Positions 29,578 through 40,576 are shown, counted from the first letter of the stretch. The stretch is DNA of 64,000 bases from Rhodoferax sp. (GCF_028714215.1 NZ_JAQTMS010000010.1:1-64000); one strand, 5' to 3'. The notes: generated from the sequence alone by a model not told the origin. Numbers and translations: made by a program.

Positions 29578-30200
29578 GCCAGCGACGGGACTGGAGTGCA
29601 TTGCGCCGCTCGTGTCCTCCGCCCTGCGGGCTCCCCCTTTACCTCGCTTTGCAATACACCCCAGCCCCGTCGCTGGACGGGCTTGTGTTTCGCCACTTGC
29701 GCGCACACGCCACTCCCAGATCAGCTTGGCTGGGTGTTCTGCGCAGGTAAAGGAGGAGCCCGCAGGGCGGGGGACACGGAGCAGAGCGCCCTGCCAAGCT
29801 GATCCGCACAGCCTGCGGCGGGACTGGTGTTTCGCCACTTGCGCGCACACACCACTCCCAGATCAGCTTGGCTGGGTGATCTGCGCAGGTAAAGGAGGAG
29901 CCCACAGGGCGGGGGACACGGAGCAGAGCGCCCTGCCAAACTGATCCGCATAGCCTGCGGCGGGACTGGGGTGCATTGCGCCGCTCGTGTCCTCCGCCCT
30001 GCGGGCTCCCCCTTTACCTCGCTTTGCAATACACCCCAGCCCCGTCGCTGGACGGGCTTGTGTTTCGTCGCTTGCGCGCACATGCCACTCCCAGATCAGC
30101 TTGGCTGGGTGTTCTGCGCAGGTAAAGGAGGAGCCCGCAGGGCGGAGGACACGGAGCAGAGCGCCCTGCCAAGCTGATCCGCACAGCCTGCGGCGGGAGA
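29578..30200. repeat. Array of five palindromic repeat units (A-B-B-A-B) upstream of dnaX
   Basis: About 620 bp of near-identical repeats. Unit A (about 90 bp) occurs at 29596-29685 and 29971-30060; each is bounded by inverted repeats such as CTGGGGTGCATTGC / GCAATACACCCCAG. Unit B (about 140 bp) occurs at 29686-29827, 29828-29969 and 30061-30198; each contains GATCAGCTTGGC / GCCAAGCTGATC arms (29719-29730 and 29793-29804 in the first copy). The interiors of A and B are reverse complements of each other around TCCTCCGCCCTGCGGGCTCC. No transposase is present and the open frames here are artefacts. It separates dnaX from the SRP RNA gene. Confidence 0.9.
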
Positions 30201-30227
30201 CAAGGCAGGTCAACTCTCGCCTACAAT

Positions 30228-30334
30228 GGAGGCTGACGGGCCTTCCCGCATGGTGAAGCGGCCAACCGGGTCAGGTGGGGAACCAAGCAGCCCTAACTGT
30301 GGAGCCAGTGCCGGGGTCAAGGCTCGTCAACCTC
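30228..30334 (+). ncRNA. ffs: Signal recognition particle RNA (4.5S, small bacterial type)
   Basis: Contains the conserved SRP core: GGTCAGGTGGGGAACCAAGC and then GCCCTAAC, with the asymmetric loop that binds Ffh. The ends pair (GAGGCTGACG with CGTCAACCTC), giving a rod of about 107 nt. The GGAA tetraloop is present. A TACAAT box at 30222-30227 is a possible -10 element, in which case the true 5' end would be a few bases inside the stated start. Both ends are approximate. Confidence 0.85.
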
Positions 30335-30528
30335 ATTCAAAGCCGCTGTTCCAGTCCCTCCAAGGTCACTCCGGGGAACCGCCAGCCGCCTTTGGCGACA
30401 ACCGTCTGTCACGCCAGCCTGCCGCTTCCTCGCGGCGTGGCGCATTCTGTCGCATGGCGCGTGCAATCCGAAAACGGAACCCCTACATTCTCTTCAACCG
30501 GCCACCGTGGCCTGAATTTGGAGGGATT

Positions 30529-30720
30529 ATGAATTTCACGACCAACCGCACGACCCGCCTGGCTGGACTCATGTTCGCCGTGTTGATGACGCTGGCCATC
30601 AATGCCGGCTTGCTCTGGCAGTTCGACAGCGTGGCTCAGAAGGGAACGTTGGCGCAGGGCAGTCAGGGCCCAACCCTGGTAACGCTGGAACGGGTTGACA
30701 TCGTTGCACCCCGTTCCTGA
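30529..30720 (+). CDS. Small single-pass membrane protein
   Basis: 63 aa, start chosen for GGAGGG 3 nt before the ATG. One hydrophobic segment (about residues 12-30, 'LAGLMFAVLMTLAINAGLLW') with a basic N-terminus and a short polar tail. No family recognised. Lies between ffs and another small membrane protein in the same direction. Confidence 0.65.
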   Translation: MNFTTNRTTRLAGLMFAVLMTLAINAGLLWQFDSVAQKGTLAQGSQGPTLVTLERVDIVAPRS

Positions 30721-30736
30721 TTTTTGCTAAAGCACC

Positions 30737-30940
30737 GTGAAAACACTTCTGCCGCTGCTGGGCTGGCTGATCCTGTTGGCCTTGTGCTGGCCCCTGGCCT
30801 TGTTGGCCTTGCTGCTATGGCCTTTCGTCTGGCTGCTCTCAATTCCGCTGAAACTGCTTGGGATCAGTGTTGACGCCGTGCTGGCATTAGTCAAGGCCCT
30901 GCTGTTCCTGCCGGCCAGACTGCTGGGCTATCGGGCATAG
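30737..30940 (+). CDS. Small hydrophobic membrane protein
   Basis: 67 aa from a GTG at 30737. Almost entirely hydrophobic, with two leucine-rich segments (about residues 4-32 and 42-62) and a positive C-terminus. Only 16 nt after the previous small gene, so probably cotranscribed. Its stop codon is separated by one base from that of the convergent fhs gene. No family recognised; coding is supported by context and composition rather than homology. Confidence 0.6.
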   Translation: MKTLLPLLGWLILLALCWPLALLALLLWPFVWLLSIPLKLLGISVDAVLALVKALLFLPARLLGYRA

Positions 30941-30941
30941 C

Positions 30942-32618
30942 CTAGAACAAGCCTGAAATTTTCCCATCGTCGTCGATGTCGATGCGCGCCGAGGCTGGCT
31001 CCTTGGGCAGACCTGGCATGGTCATGATGTCGCCGCAAATCATCACCACAAATTCGGCCCCGGCGGCCAGCCGGACTTCGCGGATGTTGACCATGTGACC
31101 GACAGGTGCGCCGCGCAGTTTGGCATCGGTCGAGAACGAGTACTGCGTTTTTGCCACGCACACCGGGTAGTGACCAAATCCGTCTTGCTGGAGTTTGGCA
31201 ATCTTGGCCCGCACCGCGGTGTCCGCCGAAATATCGGCCGCGCCGTAAATCCGGGTGGCGATGCTTTTCATCTTGTCCCACAAGCTGTCTTCGTCCTGAT
31301 AGACGTAACGCATATTGGCGGTGCCGGACTCGGCCAGCTTGACCACCGCGTGCGCCAGTTCCACAGTGCCGGCGGAACCCTCGGCCCAGTGCCGGGCCAC
31401 CACCACCGGCACCCCCTGGCGGTCCATATGCCGGCGCAGCAAAGCCAACTCCGGCTCGGTATCGGCGGTGAAGTGATTCAGCGCCACGACACACGGCAGT
31501 CCATAGCGGTGGCGTATGTTTTCCACGTGCCGCTCCAGATTCGGCAACCCTTTTTCCAGCGCCACCAGGTTCGCCATGCCGAGGTCTTTCACATCCACGC
31601 CGCCATGGTATTTGAGCGCACGCAAGGTGGCGACGATGACCGCCACGTCGGGTCGCAGGCCCGACTTGCGGCATTTGATGTCGATGAATTTCTCGGCCCC
31701 CAGATCGGCGCCAAAACCGGCCTCGGTCACCACATAGTCACCCAGCTTGAGCGCCGCCTGGGTGGCGGTGACGGTGTTGCAGCCATGGGCAATATTGGCG
31801 AACGGTCCGCCGTGGATGATGGCCGGATTGTTCTCCAGGGTTTGCACCAGGTTCGGCTTGATCGCATCCTTCAGCAAGGCGGCCATGGCGCCTTGCGCCT
31901 GCAGGTCGCTGGCCCGGATCGGGGTCAGGTCGCGGGTGTAGCCGACGATGATCTTGCCCAGGCGTTCCTTCAGGTCCCGGCGCGAGGTGGCGAGGCAAAA
32001 AATAGCCATCACCTCGGACGCCACCACGATGTCGAAGCCGTCTTCGCGCGGAAAGCCGTTGCTGGCGCCGCCCAGCGAAATCACGGTGGAGCGCAAGGCC
32101 CGGTCATTCATGTCCATGACCCGGCGCCAGACGATGCGGCGCAAATCGAAGCGCAGTGCATTGCCGTGGTGAATGTGGTTGTCGATCAGCGCGGCCAGCA
32201 GATTGTGGGCCAGCGCAATGGCGTTGAAGTCGCCGGTGAAATGCAGGTTGATGTCTTCCATCGGCACCACCTGGGCATAACCGCCGCCGGCGGCGCCGCC
32301 TTTCATGCCGAACACCGGTCCCAGCGAAGGTTCGCGCAGCGCAATGACGGTGCGTTTGCCGATCCGGTTCAAGGCATCGCCCAGGCCCACCACGGTGGTG
32401 GTCTTGCCCTCGCCCGCCGGTGTCGGGCTGATCGCCGTCACCAGCACCAGCTTGCCATTGGGGCCGGTCTGCTGGTTCAGCCAGGCGAGGTCGATCTTGG
32501 CCTTGTAGTGGCCATAAGGCTCCAGCGCCTGCGCCGGAATGCCCAAACGCTCATGCGCCATTTGCATGACGGGTTTGAGCGTTGCCGCCTGGGCAATTTC
32601 AATGTCTGATGGGTGCAC
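30942..32618 (-). CDS. fhs: Formate--tetrahydrofolate ligase
   Basis: 558 aa, normal length. Makes 10-formyl-THF from formate, THF and ATP in one-carbon metabolism. P-loop 'TPAGEGKTT' at 66-74, then '[35 protein letters not shown]' and '[15 protein letters not shown]', all diagnostic. Start [10 protein letters not shown]. Monocistronic on the minus strand. Confidence 0.97.
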   Translation of the reverse strand: MHPSDIEIAQAATLKPVMQMAHERLGIPAQALEPYGHYKAKIDLAWLNQQTGPNGKLVLVTAISPTPAGEGKTTTVVGLGDALNRIGKRTVIALREPSLGPVFGMKGGAAGGGYAQVVPMEDINLHFTGDFNAIALAHNLLAALIDNHIHHGNALRFDLRRIVWRRVMDMNDRALRSTVISLGGASNGFPREDGFDIVVASEVMAIFCLATSRRDLKERLGKIIVGYTRDLTPIRASDLQAQGAMAALLKDAIKPNLVQTLENNPAIIHGGPFANIAHGCNTVTATQAALKLGDYVVTEAGFGADLGAEKFIDIKCRKSGLRPDVAVIVATLRALKYHGGVDVKDLGMANLVALEKGLPNLERHVENIRHRYGLPCVVALNHFTADTEPELALLRRHMDRQGVPVVVARHWAEGSAGTVELAHAVVKLAESGTANMRYVYQDEDSLWDKMKSIATRIYGAADISADTAVRAKIAKLQQDGFGHYPVCVAKTQYSFSTDAKLRGAPVGHMVNIREVRLAAGAEFVVMICGDIMTMPGLPKEPASARIDIDDDGKISGLF

Positions 32619-32756
32619 GGTGGGGTCTCCCTGGATTCATGACTGGCCGTCAAGTTGCTGCCGGACGATTTTGACAGACGGCGCCTTCAATCCCACCACG
32701 CCTGGCGCCGGCGGCTAAGCGAATTGACGCAGCTTCTTGATGCAACGCAAAGAGTG

Positions 32757-32783
32757 ACGGCCTGCTGCAATCAGTCAGGCCGT
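32757..32783. terminator. Hairpin downstream of the Pro-Thr lipoprotein gene
   Basis: Perfect 8-bp stem ACGGCCTG / CAGGCCGT in the gap between fhs and the lipoprotein gene. On the minus strand it lies 47 nt after the lipoprotein stop codon and is followed by CTCTTT, a poor U-tract. A weak terminator for that gene is the likeliest role. Confidence 0.45.
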
Positions 32784-32829
32784 CCGATTCGGCGCCGGCA
32801 CCCGAAGGGCGGGCATCCCACAAGCTATC

Positions 32830-34359
<1,530 letters not shown>

Positions 34360-34463
34360 GACTTTGTTCTCCAGGAAATATGAAGTGAATGGATATGGGT
34401 GTGACAGCGTGATGAGAAAATCCGGATCGCAGGGGGCACTCGATGAGTGCTGCTCTCTTTGGG

Positions 34464-34493
34464 TTACGCCCAATTCGGTCGCCAGAAGGCTCA
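34464..34493 (-). promoter_or_regulatory. Candidate ECF-type promoter of the Pro-Thr lipoprotein gene
   Basis: Minus-strand TGAGCCTT (34493-34486), 17 nt, then CGTAA (34468-34464), 104 nt before the start codon. The same two boxes with the same 17-nt spacing precede the genes starting at 36764 and 39813. Interpreted as -35 and -10 elements. Confidence 0.6.
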
Positions 34494-34586
34494 TCCGGCC
34501 GATCTCTTTTTTTAACGCGCCGGACGGCACGGGGCACAAAAAGACGACCTGCCGCCGGAGTTAGCCCCGCCGGGGCGGGGGCTTGG

Positions 34587-36764
34587 CTACTTGCACAGGA
34601 AAAAGTTGCTCCACATCCCATTGGCAACGCTTCCCACCACGGCCTCGGCACCGAACTGGGTTGCATCGAACAAGGCAAGATTGGGATGGACTTCAATCTT
34701 GCCGCCCTGCCCGTTGGTCATGGTGTATTCAACGACCACGCCCGTACCGGTGAGGGTGATGGTGTCGTCGGAGGTGCCGCGGAAGTTGAAGCTGACCCCG
34801 GCAGGGTAGTAGTTGGCGCCCTTGATTTGAACCGACACGATCGGAATGTAGGGCTCGGGGATGCCGACCACACAACTGTCGTTGACGGCAACTCCGGACA
34901 TACCTTGATTGCTGTTGACCTTGGCCGTTCCAGGGGCATAGCTGCTAGGCCCGGAGACCACACTGCCACCCGTTTGATGCGGCAGGCCACCCACATACAT
35001 GTTGGCAGTCAGGTTGCTGGCAAAACTGGCCATGGCTTGTTGGGTGCAGTGGGTATACATCCCTACATCGGTTGTCACAGTCTTGTTGGCGCAGGCGGTG
35101 TTCAGCAAGGCCAGAAAAGCGGCGTTGTCAGCGGGCAGCACGGCGCTGTAGAGCCCGCTGCCGATGGCCGAGCCGGCACTGCCGGAAGCTGCATTGGTGC
35201 TGGCCGTCACTTCAGCCGAGGCAGCGCTCTCGCCGCTGGCGTTCAGGGCCGTCACTTTGTAGTAGTAATGTGTTGCGGCGGTCAAACCGGTATCGCTGAA
35301 AGGGCTGGCACTGAGCGGTGTGGCGGTCAGCTTATTGCCCACAAGCGCCTGCACGCCGGCCGATGTGGAGCGATAGACGTTGTAGCCGGTGGCTCCCGTC
35401 ACCGCCGTCCAACTCAGGCTGATCTGGCTGCCGCTGCTGGCCACGGCTGCGACACCCAGCGGAGCGCCGGGCGCGGCGGTCACCGCAAACGTGCCAACGC
35501 TGATCGAACCAGAGCCATCGCCATTGGCCACCGTGATCGCGGAGTTGCCTGCGGCGAGTCCTGCCGGCACCACGGCCAGAATCGTCTGACCGTTGCTGAG
35601 CGTCGAGGTCGCGGTGCTGCTGCCGAACTTCACCAGGGGCGCCGGCGTGAAGCTGCCCAGGTTGATGCCGCTGATGGTCACACTGGTGCCGGGCGCTCCG
35701 CTGACGGGCAGGAAGCCGATGACGGTGGGCGTCGGCGCCACGGCATTGGTGCTGGCGCTGACCTCGGCCGAGCCGAGGCTCTCGCCGGCCGTGTTGACGG
35801 CCGTGACCCGGTAGTAATAAGCCGTCGCCGGCATCAGGCCTGAATCCGAAAATGGTCCGGACGTGGTGAGCGCGCTGCCGGAACTGATCTTGTTGGCGGC
35901 GACGATTTGCACCGAGGGTGAGGTCGATCGGTAGATGTTGTAGCTGATCGCGCCGCTTACATTGACCCAATTCAGGTTGAGCTGCGTGGTACCGCTGGCG
36001 GCCACTATCAGGCCGGCCGGCGCCGCCGGAATGGTCATGGCCGGTGTGCCGCTCGCGGTCTCCGTGTAGGCCTTCGTCAGGGCAGTAGTCAAGGCGGAAC
36101 CGGGCGCTGTGAAGGCCGCGGCGGCGGCGCTGTTCAATAGCGTCGAATAGGGGATGCCAGTGGCTTTCATCGCCGCTTGCAAGGCGGCCAGCATGTCGTC
36201 GCTGACGTTGCCCGGTGCCGGCGTGAAACGGGTCGTGATCGGGTTGACGCTGGCCAGCGGCGGCAGTCCGGTCATGGCGCCGCGCAGCTTGGCCAGCGCG
36301 CTATCGACCTGGGCTTGGCCAATGCTTGTCAGCGCCGTCGGGTTTGTCGTCAGGCCACTGAACCAGGTAGCCGGTGTCGCGCTGCCCACCAGGTTGGCCA
36401 GCAGGAGGTCTGTCAGCGACGTGACATTGACGGTACCCAGTGCCAGCGCGATGGAGTGATAAGCGGTGGTGTTGGCAACGCCATTGACGCTACCACCGCT
36501 GACCTGCACCGCGCAAGGCAGGCCCTGTCCGGCCAGCGTCACCTGCCAGGCACCCACACCGCTGGTGGTGGTACCGGGTAGTGCGCTGCCCCCAGCGCAA
36601 ACCACCTTGACCGTGCCGCCGGCAATCGGGTTGCCGACCGCCGCCGTGCCAGCCAAAGTTCCGTTCACCGGGTCGACCACGCTGCTGCCGCCACCGCAAG
36701 CTGTCAGGGCCAGCAAGGCAGACGTTGTTATGAGTCTGAAAATATTGAATTTTGAAAAAAGCAT
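34587..36764 (-). CDS. Lipoprotein with two fibronectin type III and one IPT/TIG domain
   Basis: 725 aa. Lipobox LLALTAC, Cys22. Residues about 35-135 match the N-terminal domain of the lipoprotein at 32830, so the two are paralogues. Then FN3 (about 246-335, 'YNIYRSTSPSV', 'ATAYYYRVTAVNTAGES'), IPT/TIG (about 341-425, 'GFLPVSGAPGTSVTISGINLGS'), and FN3 again (about 430-520) nearly repeating the first. The C-terminal 200 residues are unassigned. Such arrays are typical of surface-exposed binding or structural proteins. Preceded by the TGAGCCTT-N17-CGTAA motif. Confidence 0.88.
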   Translation of the reverse strand: MLFSKFNIFRLITTSALLALTACGGGSSVVDPVNGTLAGTAAVGNPIAGGTVKVVCAGGSALPGTTTSGVGAWQVTLAGQGLPCAVQVSGGSVNGVANTTAYHSIALALGTVNVTSLTDLLLANLVGSATPATWFSGLTTNPTALTSIGQAQVDSALAKLRGAMTGLPPLASVNPITTRFTPAPGNVSDDMLAALQAAMKATGIPYSTLLNSAAAAAFTAPGSALTTALTKAYTETASGTPAMTIPAAPAGLIVAASGTTQLNLNWVNVSGAISYNIYRSTSPSVQIVAANKISSGSALTTSGPFSDSGLMPATAYYYRVTAVNTAGESLGSAEVSASTNAVAPTPTVIGFLPVSGAPGTSVTISGINLGSFTPAPLVKFGSSTATSTLSNGQTILAVVPAGLAAGNSAITVANGDGSGSISVGTFAVTAAPGAPLGVAAVASSGSQISLSWTAVTGATGYNVYRSTSAGVQALVGNKLTATPLSASPFSDTGLTAATHYYYKVTALNASGESAASAEVTASTNAASGSAGSAIGSGLYSAVLPADNAAFLALLNTACANKTVTTDVGMYTHCTQQAMASFASNLTANMYVGGLPHQTGGSVVSGPSSYAPGTAKVNSNQGMSGVAVNDSCVVGIPEPYIPIVSVQIKGANYYPAGVSFNFRGTSDDTITLTGTGVVVEYTMTNGQGGKIEVHPNLALFDATQFGAEAVVGSVANGMWSNFFLCK

Positions 36765-36867
36765 GATGAAACTTCTGTTGGCAAAGGTAATTCGCCGCCG
36801 ATGCGCCCGACCGGCCAGTGGCCTCGGACTGAGCTCGGCCTGCGACGAAATCAGACCGCTCCATGGC

Positions 36868-36897
36868 TTACGGCGTTTTTTCAGACCAAAAGGCTCA
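36868..36897 (-). promoter_or_regulatory. Candidate ECF-type promoter of the FN3/IPT lipoprotein gene
   Basis: Minus-strand TGAGCCTT (36897-36890), 17 nt, CGTAA (36872-36868), 103 nt before the start codon at 36764, nearly the same distance as in the paralogous gene at 34359. Confidence 0.6.
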
Positions 36898-36954
36898 TGC
36901 CCCTGGCAGACAGGGAAAATTCAGTGTCTTGGAAGGGAAAGCGTGCCTGGCCGT

Positions 36955-39813
36955 TCAAGCTGGCGGCTGAGCTGCCAGCCAACGCCCTTCCGGACGGGCA
37001 CGCTCTGGCAGCACGCGGCGCTCAGCCAGGGGCACCAGCAGCGAGCGTGCGCGAGACACCAGCTCCGCGTGCATAGAGCGAGCAGGGCCGTCGGCACCGT
37101 AGTTCAACTTCGCCAACAGCACCAGATACTCACTGGCGATCAACTGCTCAACGACGTCGCGCGGATCCCGACTGGAGCGCATCGCGTCCAGCGCGGCCAT
37201 CGCCTGGCGAGCGGCGCTGCGCGCCAGGTCCGGGTGACCATCTAGCACAGCCACTGCCGCCTGTGCCGTGCGCACTGCAGCCAGCAACTCCGAATCCCCT
37301 GGTGTGTGCTCAAGCTCCGACACCAGTCTCCCCGCCTCCAGCAATGCCAGCAACCGAGCCATGCCGGCATCCGCACGGTCGCGGCGTCCTAGCTGGGCCC
37401 AACCCATCACCTGAACGGCATCCAGTCCCGCGCGCTCAACCTGCACATCTTCTACAGGCCGGTCTCGCGCCGTGGTGGCCAACACGCGGTCGATGCGCTC
37501 GTACAGTGCTGGCATGCGGGCCTGAGCGCCGACGCGCAGCAACTGATAGAGCAGGTTGCGCGCCGCCACCAGATACTCGGCTCGGAAGCGCTGGTTCGTC
37601 GGATCGTCACGCAGATCGGCCTCGGCACGCTCCATGGCGGTCCATCCATGGCGCTCGGCATCCTCCTCAGCACCCGAGCGCGTGTAGATCAGTTGCAGGT
37701 GAACCTGCGCGCTGGTCACCATCATGGTCCGCTGCACGGCCCCGCCCGGCAAGGCAAACACTTTTTCGGCGGCTTCCCACGCCAGTCGCTCCTCTTCAGC
37801 CGAGGCCTCCAACCGCCCCAGGATGCCTTGCAACCCGGCATGCGTATGCAGCGCGTATGAGCGCAGCTTCCAGGCCCGAAAATGGCCAGGAGCGAATCCA
37901 ACCAGGCGCGCGGTGCAATCCAGTGCCCGCTCTGCTTCGGTCATGGCCTGATCAAGTTGATTCAACCCATGGTCACGTTCAACCATGTAGTGGTGCGACG
38001 ACAGTTCGATCTGTGCGGCACATTCGAAGGCCCTGGACTTGATGTCGGTGGGCCGCAGGGCAGCGACACGGCGTGCATGGTGGGCCACACGCCGCATCAG
38101 CGCCATGGCGTCTTCGAGGTGGTGACGCTCGCGTTCAATCGACGACAAGCCTTCCAGCGCAGACACCATGGCCGACTGCCAGTCGGCGTTGCCCTCCTGG
38201 CTGGGCGACAACGGCTCCAGGAGTGCCAGCGCCTGGCGATAGTGATCACGCCCGACGTCAAGTTCGCCCACATTGTCGGTGTAGGCGTGACCTTCGAGTT
38301 TGGCCAGCCCGTTCAACGCTTGCGCCAGATCAATGCGCTCGGCGTCGGTCTGATCCGTGTATGCCGCTTGCCGCCCAAGGTAGTCGGCTGCCGTCTTGAC
38401 CAATACCTTGCGGGCTTGCGTGGCACCGTTGCGCAAGCCATCGTTGACCTCAAAGATCATCACGTTGGCCAAGCGGCGCACGTCGGCCAGATGACGCTGC
38501 GACGCGTCTCGCGCCAGCCGGGCCTCGCGCGCCTGCCACGCCGACACACCCACTCCAGCCACCAGCGAGACAAACAGCAGCGCAGCCAGGGCCACCGGCA
38601 CCGTATGGCGCCGCACGAAGCGGCCTGCGACATAGTGCCAGTTGGCGGTGCGCGCCGTCACCGGTCGACCGTCCAGGAAGGCTTGCACATCGGCCGCCAG
38701 TGCGTCCACACTGGCGTAGCGACGTTCCACCGGCTTTTCCAGGGCCTTGAGCAGGATGTTGTCCAGGTCCCCCGCGAGGTGCTTGCGCGTGGCGAGCCAG
38801 TCCGGGTCATTGGTGAGATCGGCGGGCAGGGTGCTCGGGCAGGTAGGGGTTTCGTCCAGCACGCTGCGCGCCGCCTGCGCCGGTGTCGTGGCGTCGCGCC
38901 CGGTCGGCCGCACGCCGGTCAGCAGTTGATACAGCAACACACCCAGGCTGTAAATGTCGGTCGCGGTGCCCACCGGCTCGCCGCGCACCTGCTCGGGGCT
39001 GGCGTAGTTGGGTGTGAACGGACGGGTCATGCCGATCGAGCTGTTGCCGGCTGCCGCGGTCCCGCCATCGAGCGGGTCGAGCGCCCTGGCAATGCCGAAA
39101 TCGAGCAATTTGACCTGGCCCTGGGTCGTTACCAGCACATTGCCGGGTTTGAGATCGCCGTGCACCAGCAGGTTGCGGTGCGCGTAGGCCACGGCGTCCG
39201 TCAGTTGCAGGAACAGCCCGAGTCGCTGCGGCAGGCTCAAGCCGCGCACCGCCTGATCGATCGGCGTACCGTCAACGAACTCCATCACAAAGTAAGGCAG
39301 ACCGTCGTTGCTCAGTCCGGCGTCCAGCAGGGTTGCGATGTGGGGGTGATTCAGGCGCGCCAAGGCCTGACGCTCGTGCGCGAAACGCTGCAACACCGCC
39401 ACGCTGTCCATGCCGCGCTTGAGCAGCTTGACGGCGGCGCGACCCTCAAAGCTACCGTCCGCGCGGCGCGCCTCGAAGACGTCGCCCATGCCGCCGGCAC
39501 CGAGCGCACGCACAATCTGCCAGGGCCCCAGTTGCTCGCCGCTGCGATCGGTCTGGCCCAGCACGTCGATGGCCGCCGGCGCAGCCAGAAAGCCGGCATT
39601 GCCCTGGCCGGTTGGGTCCGGGCTGTGAGCCAGCAAAGACCTGACCTCGGCACGGACCGCGTCGTCGACCTCGGCGGCGGCAAGCAAGGCTTCCCGCGCC
39701 GAACCGGGCAACTCCAGCGCCTGCTGGAACAAGCGCTTGACGGTGGGCCAAGCTGGGGACGACGCAGCAGGGGATGCGTCTGCCGGGTGCAAATCGGGCT
39801 TTGAAATAGGCAT
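36955..39813 (-). CDS. Membrane Ser/Thr protein kinase with C-terminal TPR-like domain
   Basis: 952 aa from MPISKP at 39813. The frame runs on to 39879, but that part overlaps a promoter-like motif, so the start is uncertain and no strong ribosome site is seen. Kinase domain (about 98-380): glycine loop 'GAGGMG' 105-110, Lys129, catalytic loop H218-G-D-L-K-P-G-N, so a non-RD type, DFG 238-240, and 'YASPEQVRGE'. One membrane helix at about 405-426 follows, then about 525 helical residues outside the cytoplasm, probably TPR-like and sensory. Divergent from an ECF sigma gene of the type often paired with such kinases. Confidence 0.9.
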   Translation of the reverse strand: MPISKPDLHPADASPAASSPAWPTVKRLFQQALELPGSAREALLAAAEVDDAVRAEVRSLLAHSPDPTGQGNAGFLAAPAAIDVLGQTDRSGEQLGPWQIVRALGAGGMGDVFEARRADGSFEGRAAVKLLKRGMDSVAVLQRFAHERQALARLNHPHIATLLDAGLSNDGLPYFVMEFVDGTPIDQAVRGLSLPQRLGLFLQLTDAVAYAHRNLLVHGDLKPGNVLVTTQGQVKLLDFGIARALDPLDGGTAAAGNSSIGMTRPFTPNYASPEQVRGEPVGTATDIYSLGVLLYQLLTGVRPTGRDATTPAQAARSVLDETPTCPSTLPADLTNDPDWLATRKHLAGDLDNILLKALEKPVERRYASVDALAADVQAFLDGRPVTARTANWHYVAGRFVRRHTVPVALAALLFVSLVAGVGVSAWQAREARLARDASQRHLADVRRLANVMIFEVNDGLRNGATQARKVLVKTAADYLGRQAAYTDQTDAERIDLAQALNGLAKLEGHAYTDNVGELDVGRDHYRQALALLEPLSPSQEGNADWQSAMVSALEGLSSIERERHHLEDAMALMRRVAHHARRVAALRPTDIKSRAFECAAQIELSSHHYMVERDHGLNQLDQAMTEAERALDCTARLVGFAPGHFRAWKLRSYALHTHAGLQGILGRLEASAEEERLAWEAAEKVFALPGGAVQRTMMVTSAQVHLQLIYTRSGAEEDAERHGWTAMERAEADLRDDPTNQRFRAEYLVAARNLLYQLLRVGAQARMPALYERIDRVLATTARDRPVEDVQVERAGLDAVQVMGWAQLGRRDRADAGMARLLALLEAGRLVSELEHTPGDSELLAAVRTAQAAVAVLDGHPDLARSAARQAMAALDAMRSSRDPRDVVEQLIASEYLVLLAKLNYGADGPARSMHAELVSRARSLLVPLAERRVLPERARPEGRWLAAQPPA

Positions 39814-39848
39814 GCTGGAATTTATCGAAGGGACAGGGTGTCTCAAGC

Positions 39849-39878
39849 TTACGGCCTCTTTTCTTGCCCAAAGGCTCA
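39849..39878 (-). promoter_or_regulatory. Candidate ECF-type promoter of the kinase gene
   Basis: Minus-strand TGAGCCTT (39878-39871), 17 nt, CGTAA (39853-39849), 35 nt before the chosen start codon. Third copy of the spaced motif; it supports the start at 39813 rather than 39879. Confidence 0.6.
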
Positions 39879-40000
39879 CTCATCCCAATTTTTTTGATGA
39901 CAAACCGACCAGACCAGCCTTGCGGCAGCGGCCCGTCAGCCGCCCGTCAAGGGGGTCGGAGACCACCACAACCAGCGCGCGACCGTGGTATCGTTACCGG

Positions 40001-40576
40001 ATGCAGGACCGACCCCAAGACATCACCCATTGGCTCAACGCGCTGGCGTCGGGCGACGGGCCGCATCCTCCCGAGATCGGCAATGCCTTGTTCGCCTGGC
40101 TGTATGACGACCTGTACCGGGTGGCGCGCAACCACATGCGCAAGGAGCATCCGGGGCACACCCTGAGCACCACCGCGCTGACGCACGAGTCCTGGTTCCG
40201 GATGAACGAGCAGACACGAACCCAGTGGGCCAGCCGCTCGCACTTTCTGGCGGTCGCCTCGACCATCATGCGGCGCATCCTGGTGCACCATGCGGCGGCC
40301 AAACGGGCCGACAAGCGCGACGTGATCCTGGCGCCCTTGACACTCGCGGAGAACCTGCCGCTGGCATCGCAGGAGCAGGATGTGGTGGCGGTTCACGAAG
40401 CCTTGCTGGCCTTCGAGGCGGTCGATGCCCGCGCCGCCCGCGTCGTCGAACTCAAATTCTTCGGTGGCATGGAAAACAGCGAGATCGCCGAGGCGCTCGA
40501 CATTTCCGTCGCCACCGTGAAACGCGAATGGAATCTGGCGCGCGCCTGGCTGCTGCGTGAACTCAGCAACGGCTAG
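40001..40576 (+). CDS. ECF sigma factor of the kinase-linked type
   Basis: 191 aa from the ATG at 40001 (MQDRPQD). Region 2 is around 'ALFAWLYDDLYRVARNHMRKEHPGHTLSTTALTHESWFRM', and region 4 has the helix-turn-helix 'VELKFFGGMENSEIAEALDISVATVKREWNLARAWL'. The 'LSTTALTHE' and 'AVASTIMRRILVHHA' patterns are typical of the TIGR02999-like family, whose genes commonly lie beside Ser/Thr kinases. No anti-sigma gene is adjacent, so control by phosphorylation from the divergent kinase is plausible, as known for EcfP/PknT in Vibrio. Its stop shares CTAG with the convergent gene. Confidence 0.9.
   Translation: MQDRPQDITHWLNALASGDGPHPPEIGNALFAWLYDDLYRVARNHMRKEHPGHTLSTTALTHESWFRMNEQTRTQWASRSHFLAVASTIMRRILVHHAAAKRADKRDVILAPLTLAENLPLASQEQDVVAVHEALLAFEAVDARAARVVELKFFGGMENSEIAEALDISVATVKREWNLARAWLLRELSNG

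Noticed and set aside
29578..30200. CRISPR array
   Set aside because: Units are 90-140 bp palindromes with no regular unique spacers and no cas genes.
29546..30256. Several 60-130 codon frames on both strands, and an N-terminal extension of DnaX
   Set aside because: All lie in the palindromic repeat array; they differ from each other only as repeat copies do. DnaX starts at the family-typical MSYLVLARKYRP.
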